Source of the DNA: Deltaproteobacteria bacterium
GTDB lineage: Bacteria > Myxococcota_A > Polyangia > GCA-2747355 > JADLHG01
Length of the DNA stretch: 64,000 nt
Assembly: GCA_020848905.1 (NCBI GenBank)
Contig: JADLHG010000018.1
Span: 170,062-234,061, forward strand
Direction of reading: 5' to 3'
Positions within the stretch are counted from its first letter, which is position 1, and each line of letters opens with the position of its first letter. The translations under genes were made by a program, and so were the position numbers. Positions 51,821 to 60,636 of this stretch are shown here, in pieces. The notes beneath the pieces are model-generated. The model saw only the letters and a list, made by a program, of their open reading frames with translations, searched no databases and had not been told where the DNA came from.

Positions 51821-53259
51821 CGGGGGCCGAGAAGAGCTGGGAGGCGCTCGGGGCCCGCCTCGCGCGCGTGGCGTCGCAGGCCGGCGGCGCCTCGTTTCTG
51901 CAGGAGGTCCGCCTCGACGCCCTCGACCGACCGGGGGAGGGGCTCGAGGAGGGGCTCGCCCCGTGGCGCGACCGCCTCGTCGTCTGCTGCCGGCCGCCGC
52001 GTCAGGGGGGCGCGTTTGCGGGGTCCGAGGAGGAACGGCTGGCGCTGCTCGCGCGGGCCGCGGCCTCGGGCGTGGCCTACCTGGACCTGGAGGAGGAGCT
52101 TCCCGACGCCGCGCTCTCGCGCCTCAGGAGCCTGGGCGCGCGGCAGCTCGTGCTTTCGCACCACGACTTCGACGGGCTGTCGCCGGAACTTCTCGGGCGC
52201 CTCGAGCGCATGGCCAGCCGGCCCGTGGACCTGGTGAAGCTCGCCGCGCGGGTCGACGACGCGGCGGAGCTGACCGCGCTGCTCGAGCTGGGGCAGAGGC
52301 TCGGCCGACCGGCGATCGTGATCGGGATGGGCCTCGCGGGCCTGCTCAGCCGCGCGCGCTATCCCGCCTTCGGTTCTCCCTGGACCTACGTCGCAGCCGC
52401 GGCGGAGCTCGCCACCGCGCCGGGACAGCTCTCGCTCGCCGCCGCGCTCGAGCTCGGTCTGCCCGAGGGAGCGCGTGCGCCCTTCGTGGCGCTGCTCGGA
52501 GGCGCGCAGGTGGCGCACTCTCCGGGCCCCGTGGTCTACAACCGGCTCTTTCGCCGCCGCGGCAAGGCCTGGAGCTACCTGCCGGTCGCGAGCGCCGAGG
52601 CGGCTAAGAGCCTCGCGCTACTTCGGCGGCTCGGCGCGCTCGGTGCGAGCGTCACCATGCCGCACAAGGCGGCGGTCCTCGACGGGGCCCTTCTCGACGA
52701 GCGGGCGCGCGAGCTCGGGGCGGCGAACACTCTGCGCTTCGACGGGAGCGAGACGCGGGCCACCAACACCGACGTGGAGGGGGTCGCGGTGCCGCTCGGT
52801 CGGGCGCTCCGCGGTGCGGCCCTCGGCGAGCGGCCGGGGTGCGTGGCGCTCGTCCAGGGCGCGGGAGGTGCCGCGCGCGCGGCGGCGCTGGCCTGCCGGG
52901 AGCTCGGTCTCGAGGTGGTGGTGAGCGCGAGGTCGCGCGACCGTGCCGCCCTGGCGGTGGCGCTCGCCGGCGGACGCTTCGTCGCGTGGGCCGACCGTGC
53001 GAGCCTCGGCGCGGAGGTGCTCGTGAACGCCACTCCGCTGCGCGACGACGGCGCGTGGCCCGCCGAGGCGCCGCTCCCCCGCGTGGTCTTCGACCTCGCC
53101 ATCGGCCCGGGGGCCTCGCCCCTCGTGGCGCGGAGCGAGCGCGAAGGGGCGCGGCTCCTGCGTCCCGAGGAGATGTGGCTCCACCAGGGCGCGACCCAGA
53201 TGTCCTTCATCACCGGCGAGCCGGTGGACGCCGAGGAGCTCAGGTCGCTCTTGCCATGA
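51808..53259 (+). CDS. aroDE: Fused type I 3-dehydroquinate dehydratase and shikimate dehydrogenase
   Basis: 483 residues from GTG 51808, overlapping aroB by 13 bp; this start keeps the VLCVTG strand expected for type I dehydratase. Residues about 1-215: SHHDF (His119), LVKLAAR (Lys144, Schiff base) and GLLSRARYPAFGSPWTY (Arg182). Residues about 225-483: QVAHSPGPVVYN, TMPHKAAVLDG (Lys287), ANTLRF and TNTDVEGVAVPL (Asp322), a nucleotide site VQGAGGAARAAAL, and EMWLHQGATQMSF. Such AroD-AroE fusions are known from plants and a few bacteria; in most bacteria the two are separate. Confidence 0.95.
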   Translation: MLCVTGAEKSWEALGARLARVASQAGGASFLQEVRLDALDRPGEGLEEGLAPWRDRLVVCCRPPRQGGAFAGSEEERLALLARAAASGVAYLDLEEELPDAALSRLRSLGARQLVLSHHDFDGLSPELLGRLERMASRPVDLVKLAARVDDAAELTALLELGQRLGRPAIVIGMGLAGLLSRARYPAFGSPWTYVAAAAELATAPGQLSLAAALELGLPEGARAPFVALLGGAQVAHSPGPVVYNRLFRRRGKAWSYLPVASAEAAKSLALLRRLGALGASVTMPHKAAVLDGALLDERARELGAANTLRFDGSETRATNTDVEGVAVPLGRALRGAALGERPGCVALVQGAGGAARAAALACRELGLEVVVSARSRDRAALAVALAGGRFVAWADRASLGAEVLVNATPLRDDGAWPAEAPLPRVVFDLAIGPGASPLVARSEREGARLLRPEEMWLHQGATQMSFITGEPVDAEELRSLLP

Positions 53260-54488
53260 AGCCCACGATCCTCACTGCTCCCGGGAGCAAGAGCCTGACC
53301 CAGCGGGCGCTCGTCGTCGCGGCGCTGGCAGACGGGCCCGTCACCGTGGAGGGGGCGCTGGTCTGCGACGACTCGCGGCACCTCACCGAGGTGCTCGTGC
53401 GGCTCGGGGTCGGCGTGCGGTGGGAAGGCACGCGCGTGCGCGTTACTCCCGGTCCGCTGCGCGGGAGCGAGGAAGCGCACGCGTGCGGCAACGCCGGCAC
53501 CACCATGCGCTTCTCGGCCGCGCTCTCCCTGATCCTCGACGGGCCGCTGGTCCTCGACGGCAACGCGCGCATGCGCGAGCGGCCGATCGGTCCTCTCGGA
53601 GACGCACTGCACGCGCTCGGCGTGGAGGTCCGTTACCTCGGCCAGCCCGGCTTTCCGCCGCTGCGGCTCGAGCGTCGCGCCCCGCCCCCCGCCGAGGTGA
53701 CGGTGGAGGCGGCCCTCTCCAGCCAGTTCGCGAGCGGGCTGCTCCTCGTGGCGCCGCGCCTCCCCGCGCCGCTCACTCTGCGGCTCGCGGGCGCGGTCGT
53801 CTCGCGCAGCTACCTCACCATGACCGGGGCCCTGATGGAGCGAGCGGGGGCGAAGCTGGCCTGGCTCGACGCGCGGACGGTGCGCGTGGAGCCGGGGAGC
53901 TACCGGGCCGACGCGCTGGCGCCGGCGCTCGGCGTGGAGCCGGACTGGTCGGGGGCGGCCTTTCTCCTCGCCGCGGGCGAGCTCCTGGGGCGCCCGGTCG
54001 AGGTCCCGGGGCTCCTCCCCCCCGAGGCCTCGCTCCAGGGGGACGCCGCGTTCGCCGGGATGATCGAGGAGCTTCGGCGGCCCCGCGTGCATCGCTTCGA
54101 CCTGACCGACACCCCCGACCTCCTCGCCCCCCTCGTGGCGCTCTGCCCCTTCGCGGCGGATGCGACGGAGATCGTCGGAGCGGGGCACACGCGGGTCAAG
54201 GAGTGCGACCGCATTGCGGTCCTCGCCGAGGGGCTGCGCCGCATCGGGGCCGGCGTCGAGGAGCGGCCCGACGGGCTGACCGTCCGACCGCTCGAGGCGC
54301 CCCGGCCGGGTCCGATCGAGCTCGATCCCCACGAGGACCACCGCATGGCGATGACCTTCGGGCTGTGGGCGCGGCGCGTCCCCGGCCTCCGCGTGCTCGA
54401 CCCGGGGTGTGTGAGCAAGTCCTTCCCGCTCTTCTGGGAGGAGCTCGCGCGCTTCGACCCCTCGACGGGGCAGGGGGCTGGCGCATGA
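53256..54488 (+). CDS. aroA: 5-enolpyruvylshikimate-3-phosphate synthase
   Basis: 410 residues from ATG 53256, overlapping the stop of the fusion. Two-domain EPSPS: APGSKSLTQRALVVAALADG, LVCDDSRH, HACGNAGTTMRF, LDGNARMRERPIGPL, SSQFASGLLLVAP, KECDRIAVLAEGL and DPHEDHRMAMTFGL. Glycosylation or other unusual features not seen. The PEP/phosphate residues of the family are present. Confidence 0.97.
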   Translation: MKPTILTAPGSKSLTQRALVVAALADGPVTVEGALVCDDSRHLTEVLVRLGVGVRWEGTRVRVTPGPLRGSEEAHACGNAGTTMRFSAALSLILDGPLVLDGNARMRERPIGPLGDALHALGVEVRYLGQPGFPPLRLERRAPPPAEVTVEAALSSQFASGLLLVAPRLPAPLTLRLAGAVVSRSYLTMTGALMERAGAKLAWLDARTVRVEPGSYRADALAPALGVEPDWSGAAFLLAAGELLGRPVEVPGLLPPEASLQGDAAFAGMIEELRRPRVHRFDLTDTPDLLAPLVALCPFAADATEIVGAGHTRVKECDRIAVLAEGLRRIGAGVEERPDGLTVRPLEAPRPGPIELDPHEDHRMAMTFGLWARRVPGLRVLDPGCVSKSFPLFWEELARFDPSTGQGAGA

Positions 54489-55006
54489 CCGCGGCGCTCG
54501 TTTCACCCGGGCTCGTGGTGGTCGGGATGCGCGGCGTGGGCAAGAGCACCGTCGCGCGCCTCCTCGGCGAGCTCCTCGGCGCCCCGTGGCTCGACGCGGA
54601 CGCCGAGCTCGAACGGCGCGCCGGACGCACCATCCCCGAGCTCTTCCGCGAGCAGGGGGAGGCCGGCTTCCGGCAGCTCGAGCGCACGGTGCTCCTCGAG
54701 CTCCTGGACCAGCCGGGGCTGATCCTCGCCACGGGAGGTGGGGCCGTGCTGCACGACGAGGTGCGGGGGCGGCTGAAACGGCGCGCCACGCTCTGGCTGA
54801 CGGCGCCCGTGGCCGTGCTGGCCGCGCGGGTTCGCCATACGGACCGGCCGAGCTTGACGGGCCTGCCCATCCACCTCGAGCTGGCCGAGGTGCTCGCGCA
54901 GCGGGAGCCGCTCTACCGCGAGGTGGCGACCTGGACCATGGACACCTCGCGACAGTCCGCCGCCGAGGTGGCGCAGGCCGCGGCGGCCCTGCTCCGGCGC
55001 ACCTAG
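54485..55006 (+). CDS. aroK: Shikimate kinase
   Basis: 173 residues from ATG 54485, overlapping aroA (ATGA). P-loop VVGMRGVGKSTVARLL, shikimate-binding DADAELERRAGRTIPELFREQGEAGFRQLER, and GGGAVLH. Typical length. Confidence 0.96.
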   Translation: MTAALVSPGLVVVGMRGVGKSTVARLLGELLGAPWLDADAELERRAGRTIPELFREQGEAGFRQLERTVLLELLDQPGLILATGGGAVLHDEVRGRLKRRATLWLTAPVAVLAARVRHTDRPSLTGLPIHLELAEVLAQREPLYREVATWTMDTSRQSAAEVAQAAAALLRRT

Positions 55007-55012
55007 GAACCC

Positions 55013-56329
55013 ATGAGCTCCAACACCCTCGGCGACAACTTCCGCATCACCACCTTCGGCGAGAGCCACGGCCCGGCGCTCGGGGTCGTGATCGACGGGC
55101 TGCGCCCGGGCATCTCCGTGGACGTGGAGGGGATCCAGCGCGAGCTGGACCGACGAAGGCCGGGCTCGAACTCCCTCACCACGCCGCGCAAGGAGGGAGA
55201 CCGCGTCGAGGTCCTCTCCGGGCTCTTCGAGGGGAAGACGACCGGCGCGCCGCTCGCGTTGCTGGTCCGCAATACCGATCAGCGTTCGCAGGACTACGAT
55301 CGGATGAAGGACCTCTTTCGACCGGGGCACGCCGACCTGACCTGGCAGCGGAAGTTCGGTATCCGCGACTGGCGCGGCGGCGGGCGTACCTCGGGGCGGG
55401 AGACGGTGGCGCGTGTCGCGGCGGGGGCGGTGGCGCGCCAGCTCCTCGAACGCGAGGGGATCACCATCCTCGGGCACGTGCTGCAGGTAGGTCCGGTGCG
55501 GGCGGCGCGCTTCGACGCGGCGGCGATCGAGCAGAACCCGGTGCGCTGTGCGGACCCGGAGGCGGCCGAGCGGATGGCGGCGGCGATCCAGGAGGCGCAA
55601 AAGGCCGGGGACTCGCTCGGGGGGGTGGTAGAGGTCGTGGCGCACGGGGTGCCCGCCGGCCTAGGCGATCCGGTATTCCAGAAACTTAGTTCGCAAATCG
55701 GCGCCGCCCTGCTCTCCATCGGCGCGGTCAAGGGCGTGGAGCTCGGCGACGGCTTCGCCCTGGCCTCCCTCCGGGGCTCCGAGGCGAACGACGCGCTTCT
55801 CCCCGGCGGCTTCGCCTCGAACCACCACGGCGGCCTGCTGGGCGGCATCTCGAGCGGGGCCCCCATCGTGGCGCGCCTCGCGGTGAAGCCCACCTCGTCG
55901 ATCCGCGTGCCGCAGGCGACCATCGACACCGAGGGTCGCCCCGTCACGCTGCGGGTCACGGGGCGCCACGACCCCTGCATCTGTCCGCGGCTGGTGCCCG
56001 TGGCCGAGGCCATGCTGGCCCTGGTCCTCTGCGACGCCTTCCTCCGGCAGCAGGCCCTGCGCGAGGCGGCGACGGACGAGGCGCAATTAGTAGCTGAGCT
56101 CGCTTTCCGGGAGGCCGAGGTCCTGCGCGCGGTGGCGGCCTACGCGGCCGTGCGGCGCGAGCTCGGCGGGAGCGCGACGGCGGACGGAGCGCTGGCGAAC
56201 CTCCGTCGGGAGGTCGCGGGAGAGCTTGGCTTGCCGGCGAGAGAGACCGACACTCTATGGGCGGCCGTGGCGAGCGTCGTCGCGGGTCCATACGAGAAAC
56301 CCCGAGGGGAGGAAGAGGACGGCACATGA
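55013..56329 (+). CDS. aroC: Chorismate synthase with extra C-terminal domain (possible AroQ-like)
   Basis: 438 residues against the usual 350-390. Core 1-350 is orthodox: TLGDNFRITTFGESHG, RRRPGSNSLTTPRKEGD, DWRGGGRTSGRETVARVAAGAV and RVTGRHDPCICPRLVPVAEAMLALVL; needs reduced FMN. Residues 351-438 are an added helical segment, DEAQLVAELAFREAEVLRAV and AAYAAVRRELGG, then LRREVAGELGL and TLWAAVASV, that resembles the pattern of a type II chorismate mutase (AroQ). Most AroQ active-site residues are not obviously in place. The domain might be a degenerate mutase with a regulatory role, or simply an extension of unknown purpose. Confidence 0.93.
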   Translation: MSSNTLGDNFRITTFGESHGPALGVVIDGLRPGISVDVEGIQRELDRRRPGSNSLTTPRKEGDRVEVLSGLFEGKTTGAPLALLVRNTDQRSQDYDRMKDLFRPGHADLTWQRKFGIRDWRGGGRTSGRETVARVAAGAVARQLLEREGITILGHVLQVGPVRAARFDAAAIEQNPVRCADPEAAERMAAAIQEAQKAGDSLGGVVEVVAHGVPAGLGDPVFQKLSSQIGAALLSIGAVKGVELGDGFALASLRGSEANDALLPGGFASNHHGGLLGGISSGAPIVARLAVKPTSSIRVPQATIDTEGRPVTLRVTGRHDPCICPRLVPVAEAMLALVLCDAFLRQQALREAATDEAQLVAELAFREAEVLRAVAAYAAVRRELGGSATADGALANLRREVAGELGLPARETDTLWAAVASVVAGPYEKPRGEEEDGT

Positions 56330-57339
56330 TCATCGTGTTGAAGAGGGGCGCGACGCAGGCGGAGGCGGACGAGATCCTCGCCCACATCGAGGAGAAGGGG
56401 TGCAAGCCGCTGTGCATGCCGGGGATCGAGCGCACCGTGCTCGGCGCCATCGGTGACGAGCGCGTGCTCGGGGCGCTCCACCTGGAAGGCTACCCGCAGG
56501 TGGAGAGCGTCAAGCCGATCCTGGCGCCCTACAAGATGGTGAGTCGGGAGATGCACCCGCACGACACGCTGATCCCGCTCGGGAACGGGAGCGTGGGGGG
56601 CGGGCGCTTCACCGTGATCGCCGGACCGTGCGCCGTGGAGAGCCTCGAGCAGCTCGAGGAGACGGCGCGTCGCGTGAAGGAGCACGGCGCGCACGCGCTG
56701 CGCGGGGGCGCCTTCAAGCCCCGAAGCAGCCCGTACAGCTTCCAGGGGCTCGGCCTCGAGGGGCTGAAGATCCTCGCCGCGGTGGGGCGCAGCACGGGGC
56801 TGCCCACGGTGACGGAGGTCGTGGAGGTGGCGGACGTCGAGGCGGTGGCCGAGCACGCCGACGTGCTCCAGGTCGGGGCGCGGAACATGCAGAACTTCCG
56901 GCTCCTGAAGGCCCTCGGGGACTGCAAAAAGCCGATCATCTTGAAGCGCGGGATGGCGGCGACGATCGAGGATCTCCTGATGGCGGCCGAGTACGTGGTG
57001 AGCACGGGGAACCCGCACGTCATTCTGTGCGAGCGCGGGATCAAGACCTTCGAGACGGCGACCCGCAACACGCTCGACCTGAACGCCATCCCCTTCATCA
57101 AGCAACGCTCGCACCTGCCGGTGATCGTGGACCCGTCGCACGGGACGGGGATCCGGGAGCTCGTGGCGCCGATGGCGCGGGCGGCGGTGGCCTGCGGCGC
57201 CGACGGCGTGATGGTCGAGGTGCACCGCGACCCGGCCCACGCGCTCTCCGACGGGCAGCAGTCCCTCTACCCCGACCAGTTCAGCGCGCTGATGCGGGCC
57301 CTGCAGCCCTTCGTCGAAGCGGCCGGAAAGACCCTGTGA
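56326..57339 (+). CDS. aroF: DAHP synthase (type I-beta, with N-terminal regulatory-like domain)
   Basis: 337 residues from ATG 56326, overlapping aroC (ATGA). A 75-residue N-terminal domain (IIVLKRGATQAEADEILAHIEEKG...) matches the ferredoxin-like regulatory piece of Thermotoga-type enzymes. The barrel has IAGPCAVESLEQ, LRGGAFKPRSSPYSFQGLG, QVGARNMQNFRLL, ILKRGMAATIED and VDPSHGTGI. It condenses PEP and erythrose-4-phosphate, the entry of the pathway, yet sits in the middle of the block between aroC and trpE. The gene name is chosen by function; subfamily TIGR01361-like. Confidence 0.95.
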   Translation: MIIVLKRGATQAEADEILAHIEEKGCKPLCMPGIERTVLGAIGDERVLGALHLEGYPQVESVKPILAPYKMVSREMHPHDTLIPLGNGSVGGGRFTVIAGPCAVESLEQLEETARRVKEHGAHALRGGAFKPRSSPYSFQGLGLEGLKILAAVGRSTGLPTVTEVVEVADVEAVAEHADVLQVGARNMQNFRLLKALGDCKKPIILKRGMAATIEDLLMAAEYVVSTGNPHVILCERGIKTFETATRNTLDLNAIPFIKQRSHLPVIVDPSHGTGIRELVAPMARAAVACGADGVMVEVHRDPAHALSDGQQSLYPDQFSALMRALQPFVEAAGKTL

Positions 57340-58949
57340 GCCCTCGGTCCCTCGCCGCCGGTGAGACCCTGGCGCTGTCGCGCACGTACGCCCACTGTCC
57401 CGATCCGGTGACGCTCTTCTCCGAGCTCGCCGAGGGGGGGCGGTGGCCGAACACGCTGCTGCTCGAGTCGGCCGAGACCTCCACGCAGGCGGGGGAGAAG
57501 AGCCTCCTCGTCGTGCGGAGCGCCCTTCGCGCGCGGTGCACCGGTCGCGAGGTCGAGATCACCTCCCTCAACGCCAACGGGCGGAGCTTGCTCCCCTGGA
57601 TCGCGCGGTCGCTCGGCCGGGACGTCCTCGTGAAGGACGACGGCAGCACCTTCGTCGTGCGTTACGAGGCGCCGGTCGCCGGCGACGAGGAGGCGCGCCT
57701 CCACGCCCCCTCGCCCATGGATGTCCTCAGGGGCATGGTGCTCTCGTTGCGCCCTCGCGCGAGCGAGCGAACGCTCCTGCCGCTCGCCGCCGGGGTCTTC
57801 TCCTACGACCTGCTCGGCCAGTACGAGACGCTGCCCCCGCCTGCGGCCGACCCGCTGGGCTGGCCGGAGTTCGAGCTCTGCCTGGCGGACCAGGTGGTCT
57901 GGCTCAATCACCGGCAGGGTTCGGCGACGGTGGTCCTGCAGGTCTTCGGGGGCGAGCACGCCGAGGGGGTCTACCACGACGCGACCTCCGCCATGGTGCG
58001 CCTCGGCGAGGCGCTGCAGCGCTCGGCGGGGGCGGTCGGCGGGGCCGGCGCGGTCGACGAGGGGCAGGATTCGCGCGGGAAGACGCCGTCGGTGCCGACG
58101 GTGGACCTCGACGACGCCGGGTACGGGACCCTCGTGCAGACCCTCAAGCAGCACATCGTGGCCGGCGACGTGTTCCAGATCGTCCCCTCGCGCACCTTCT
58201 CGCTCCCCTGTCGGGACGCCCTCGCCGCGTATCGCGTGCTGCGGCGGCTCAACCCGAGCCCGTACATGTTCTTCGTGCACGGCACGCGCGGCGTCCTATT
58301 CGGCGCCTCTCCGGAGACGGCGCTCAAGGTGGAGGGACGGCCGCCGCGGGTGGAGATTCGCCCGATCGCCGGCACCCGGCCTCGCGGCAAGAGCGCGGAC
58401 GGTCGCATCGACCGGGACCTGGACAGCCGCCTGGAGGCCGACCTGCGGCTCGACGAGAAGGAGCTCGCCGAGCACCTCATGCTGGTGGACCTGGCGCGCA
58501 ACGACGTGGCGCGCGTGAGCGTGCCGGGGACGCGCGCCGTCTCGCGCCTCCTCGGCGTGGACCGCTATTCGCACGTCATGCACCTCGTCTCGCACGTCGA
58601 GGGCGAGCTGCGGCCGGAGCTCGACGCCCTCCACGCGTACGCGGCCACCATGAACATGGGGACGCTGGTGGGGGCGCCGAAGCTGAAGGCCGCGGAGCTG
58701 CTCCGCCTGCACGAGGCCACCGCGCGAGGGCCGTACGGCGGTGCGGTCGGCTACCTGGCGCAGGACGGGGCCTTCGATACAGCGATCGTGATCCGCTCGG
58801 CGGTGGTGCAGCACGGGCTCGGTCACGTGCGGGCGGGCGCGGGAGTGGTCTACGACTCGGAGCCCGCGGCCGAGGCGGCCGAGACGCGGCGCAAGGCCGA
58901 GGCGGTGCTCGAGGCTCTGCGGCAGACCCACGACGGGAGCGAGCCATGA
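57336..58949 (+). CDS. trpE: Anthranilate synthase component I
   Basis: 537 residues from GTG 57336, overlapping the DAHP synthase stop (GTGA). The LLES motif at residues 42-45 (TLLLESAE) is the usual tryptophan feedback site and is intact. Chorismate-binding domain: QIVPSRTFSLP, PSPYMFFVHG, ASPETALKVEG, IAGTRPRGK, ELAEHLMLVDLARNDVARV, AATMNMGTLVGAPKLKAAELL and GPYGGAVGYL. Forms anthranilate with TrpG. Confidence 0.96.
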   Translation: MSPRSLAAGETLALSRTYAHCPDPVTLFSELAEGGRWPNTLLLESAETSTQAGEKSLLVVRSALRARCTGREVEITSLNANGRSLLPWIARSLGRDVLVKDDGSTFVVRYEAPVAGDEEARLHAPSPMDVLRGMVLSLRPRASERTLLPLAAGVFSYDLLGQYETLPPPAADPLGWPEFELCLADQVVWLNHRQGSATVVLQVFGGEHAEGVYHDATSAMVRLGEALQRSAGAVGGAGAVDEGQDSRGKTPSVPTVDLDDAGYGTLVQTLKQHIVAGDVFQIVPSRTFSLPCRDALAAYRVLRRLNPSPYMFFVHGTRGVLFGASPETALKVEGRPPRVEIRPIAGTRPRGKSADGRIDRDLDSRLEADLRLDEKELAEHLMLVDLARNDVARVSVPGTRAVSRLLGVDRYSHVMHLVSHVEGELRPELDALHAYAATMNMGTLVGAPKLKAAELLRLHEATARGPYGGAVGYLAQDGAFDTAIVIRSAVVQHGLGHVRAGAGVVYDSEPAAEAAETRRKAEAVLEALRQTHDGSEP

Positions 58950-59623
58950 GTGCGTCGGCGAGAGTGACCAGGCGACCGACCGTGGATCAACGGAGCTTGC
59001 AGGCCGAGGGGGCAGAGGAGGCCGGGCCGCTCAGCGTCCTGCTGATCGACAACTTCGACTCCTTCTCCTACAACCTGGTCGAGGAGCTGCGGCGGCGTCA
59101 GGCCGAGGTCATCGTCTTCCGCAACGACGTGCCGGCGCTCCGCGCCCTCGAGCACCTCCTCGCGCAGCCCCCTCCGCGGCTCCTCGTGCTCTCCCCGGGG
59201 CCCGGTACCCCCGCCGAGGCGGGGTGCTGTCTCGAGCTGGCGCGCCTGGCCGAAGGGCGGGTGCCTCTCTTCGGCGTTTGCCTGGGCCACCAGGCGCTCG
59301 TGGAGGCCTTCGGCGGCGTCGTGGCCTTCGCCGGTGAGGTCGTGCACGGGAAGGCCTCGCTGGTGGAGCACTCGGGGCGGGGCCTCTTCAGCGGGCTCCC
59401 GTCCCCGCTGCGCGTCGGCCGCTACCATTCGCTGGCGGCGACCCGCGTGCCGCCGGTCCTCGAGGTCACCGCGCGCCACGGCGAGATCGTGATGGCCGTC
59501 GAGCACAGCCACCATCCGATGGCCGGCGTGCAGTTCCACCCCGAATCGATCCTGACGCCGCTCGGCGGTCCGCTCATGGATCGTCTCGTCGCCTGGGCCA
59601 CCGCCGCCGAGGTGGCGCGATGA
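58946..59623 (+). CDS. trpG: Anthranilate synthase component II (glutaminase)
   Basis: 225 residues from ATG 58946, overlapping trpE (ATGA). Class I amidotransferase: LLIDNFDSFSYNLVEEL, SPGPGTPAEAG, nucleophile Cys in FGVCLGHQALVEAFGG and the His/Glu pair in GVQFHPESILTP. About 28 residues precede the usual first strand (MSASARVTRRPTVDQ...), a low-complexity extension without clear role; a later start is possible but lacks an obvious site. No fusion to trpD. Confidence 0.95.
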   Translation: MSASARVTRRPTVDQRSLQAEGAEEAGPLSVLLIDNFDSFSYNLVEELRRRQAEVIVFRNDVPALRALEHLLAQPPPRLLVLSPGPGTPAEAGCCLELARLAEGRVPLFGVCLGHQALVEAFGGVVAFAGEVVHGKASLVEHSGRGLFSGLPSPLRVGRYHSLAATRVPPVLEVTARHGEIVMAVEHSHHPMAGVQFHPESILTPLGGPLMDRLVAWATAAEVAR

Positions 59624-60636
59624 CCACGCGGGAGACGCTCGAGACGCTCTGTCGTGGCCAGAGCCTCTCGCGGGAGGCCGCCCTCGAGCTCTTCTCGCGC
59701 GTGCTGCGCGGGGAGGTGAGCGAGGTCGAGCTCGCGGCGCTCCTCATCGGCTTCAAGGCCAAGGGCGAGACCCCGGAGGAGATCGCGGGAGCCGCTCAGG
59801 CGCTGCGCGATGCGGCCCTGGCGCTCGACGTGGGGAGCCTCAAGGTCTCGGACTCCTGCGGCACCGGCGGAGACGGGGCGGCCACGGTGAACATCTCTAC
59901 CGCGGTGGCGCTCGTGGTGGCCGAGGCCGGCGTGCCCGTGGCGAAGCACGGGAACCGCTCCATCTCGTCGCGCTGCGGGTCGGCGGACGTGCTCGAGGCC
60001 TCGGGGGTGAAGATCGACGCGCCCCCCGAGGTCTCGCGGCGGTGCCTCGACGAGCTCGGCATCTGCTTTCTCTTCGCGCCGCAGTACCACGCTGGCGTGC
60101 GGCACGCGATGCCGGTGCGGCGGGCTCTCGGCGTGCGGACGCTCTTCAACCTCCTCGGTCCCCTGTCGAACCCCGCCCGGCCGGCGTGGCAGGTCGTGGG
60201 AGTCTACGATGCGACGCTCTGCGCTCCTCTCGCGCGCACGCTGGGGTTGCTCGGCTGCGAGCGCGCGCTGGTGGTGAACGGCTGCGGCCTGGACGAGATC
60301 GCGCTCCACGGCCCGACGGTGGCCGCGCTCTGGCGCGAGGGGAGCCTCGAGGAGCTGGTCCTGCGTCCCGAGCAAGCCGGGCTGCAGCGCCGGCCGCTCG
60401 AGGCGCTGCGCGGCGGGGGCGCCGAGGAGAACGCCCGCTGGCTGCGCGACCTGCTCGGGGGGCGCGGCGAGGCGGCGCACGCCGAGATCGTGGCCATCAA
60501 CGCGGGGGCGCTCCTCTGGGTCAGCGGGCGCGCGGCGGACCTGCGCGAGGGGACGGCGCAGGCGCTCGAGGTCCTGCGCGCCGGGGGAGCCGAGGGGCGC
60601 CTGGCGCGCTGGGCGGAGCGTTCGCATGGCGCTTGA
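59620..60636 (+). CDS. trpD: Anthranilate phosphoribosyltransferase
   Basis: 338 residues from ATG 59620, overlapping trpG. Glycosyltransferase fold: LLIGFKAKGETPEEIAGAAQALRD, PRPP loop DSCGTGGDGAATVNISTAVALV, AKHGNRSISSRCGSADVLEA, FAPQYHAGVRHAMPVRRALGVRTLFNLLGPLSNP and NGCGLDEIAL. It overlaps the trpC-F start by 11 bp. Confidence 0.96.
   Translation: MTTRETLETLCRGQSLSREAALELFSRVLRGEVSEVELAALLIGFKAKGETPEEIAGAAQALRDAALALDVGSLKVSDSCGTGGDGAATVNISTAVALVVAEAGVPVAKHGNRSISSRCGSADVLEASGVKIDAPPEVSRRCLDELGICFLFAPQYHAGVRHAMPVRRALGVRTLFNLLGPLSNPARPAWQVVGVYDATLCAPLARTLGLLGCERALVVNGCGLDEIALHGPTVAALWREGSLEELVLRPEQAGLQRRPLEALRGGGAEENARWLRDLLGGRGEAAHAEIVAINAGALLWVSGRAADLREGTAQALEVLRAGGAEGRLARWAERSHGA

Noticed and set aside
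57300..57340. Possible trp leader or TRAP/T-box control before trpE
   Set aside because: trpE overlaps the DAHP synthase gene, so there is no room for a leader.
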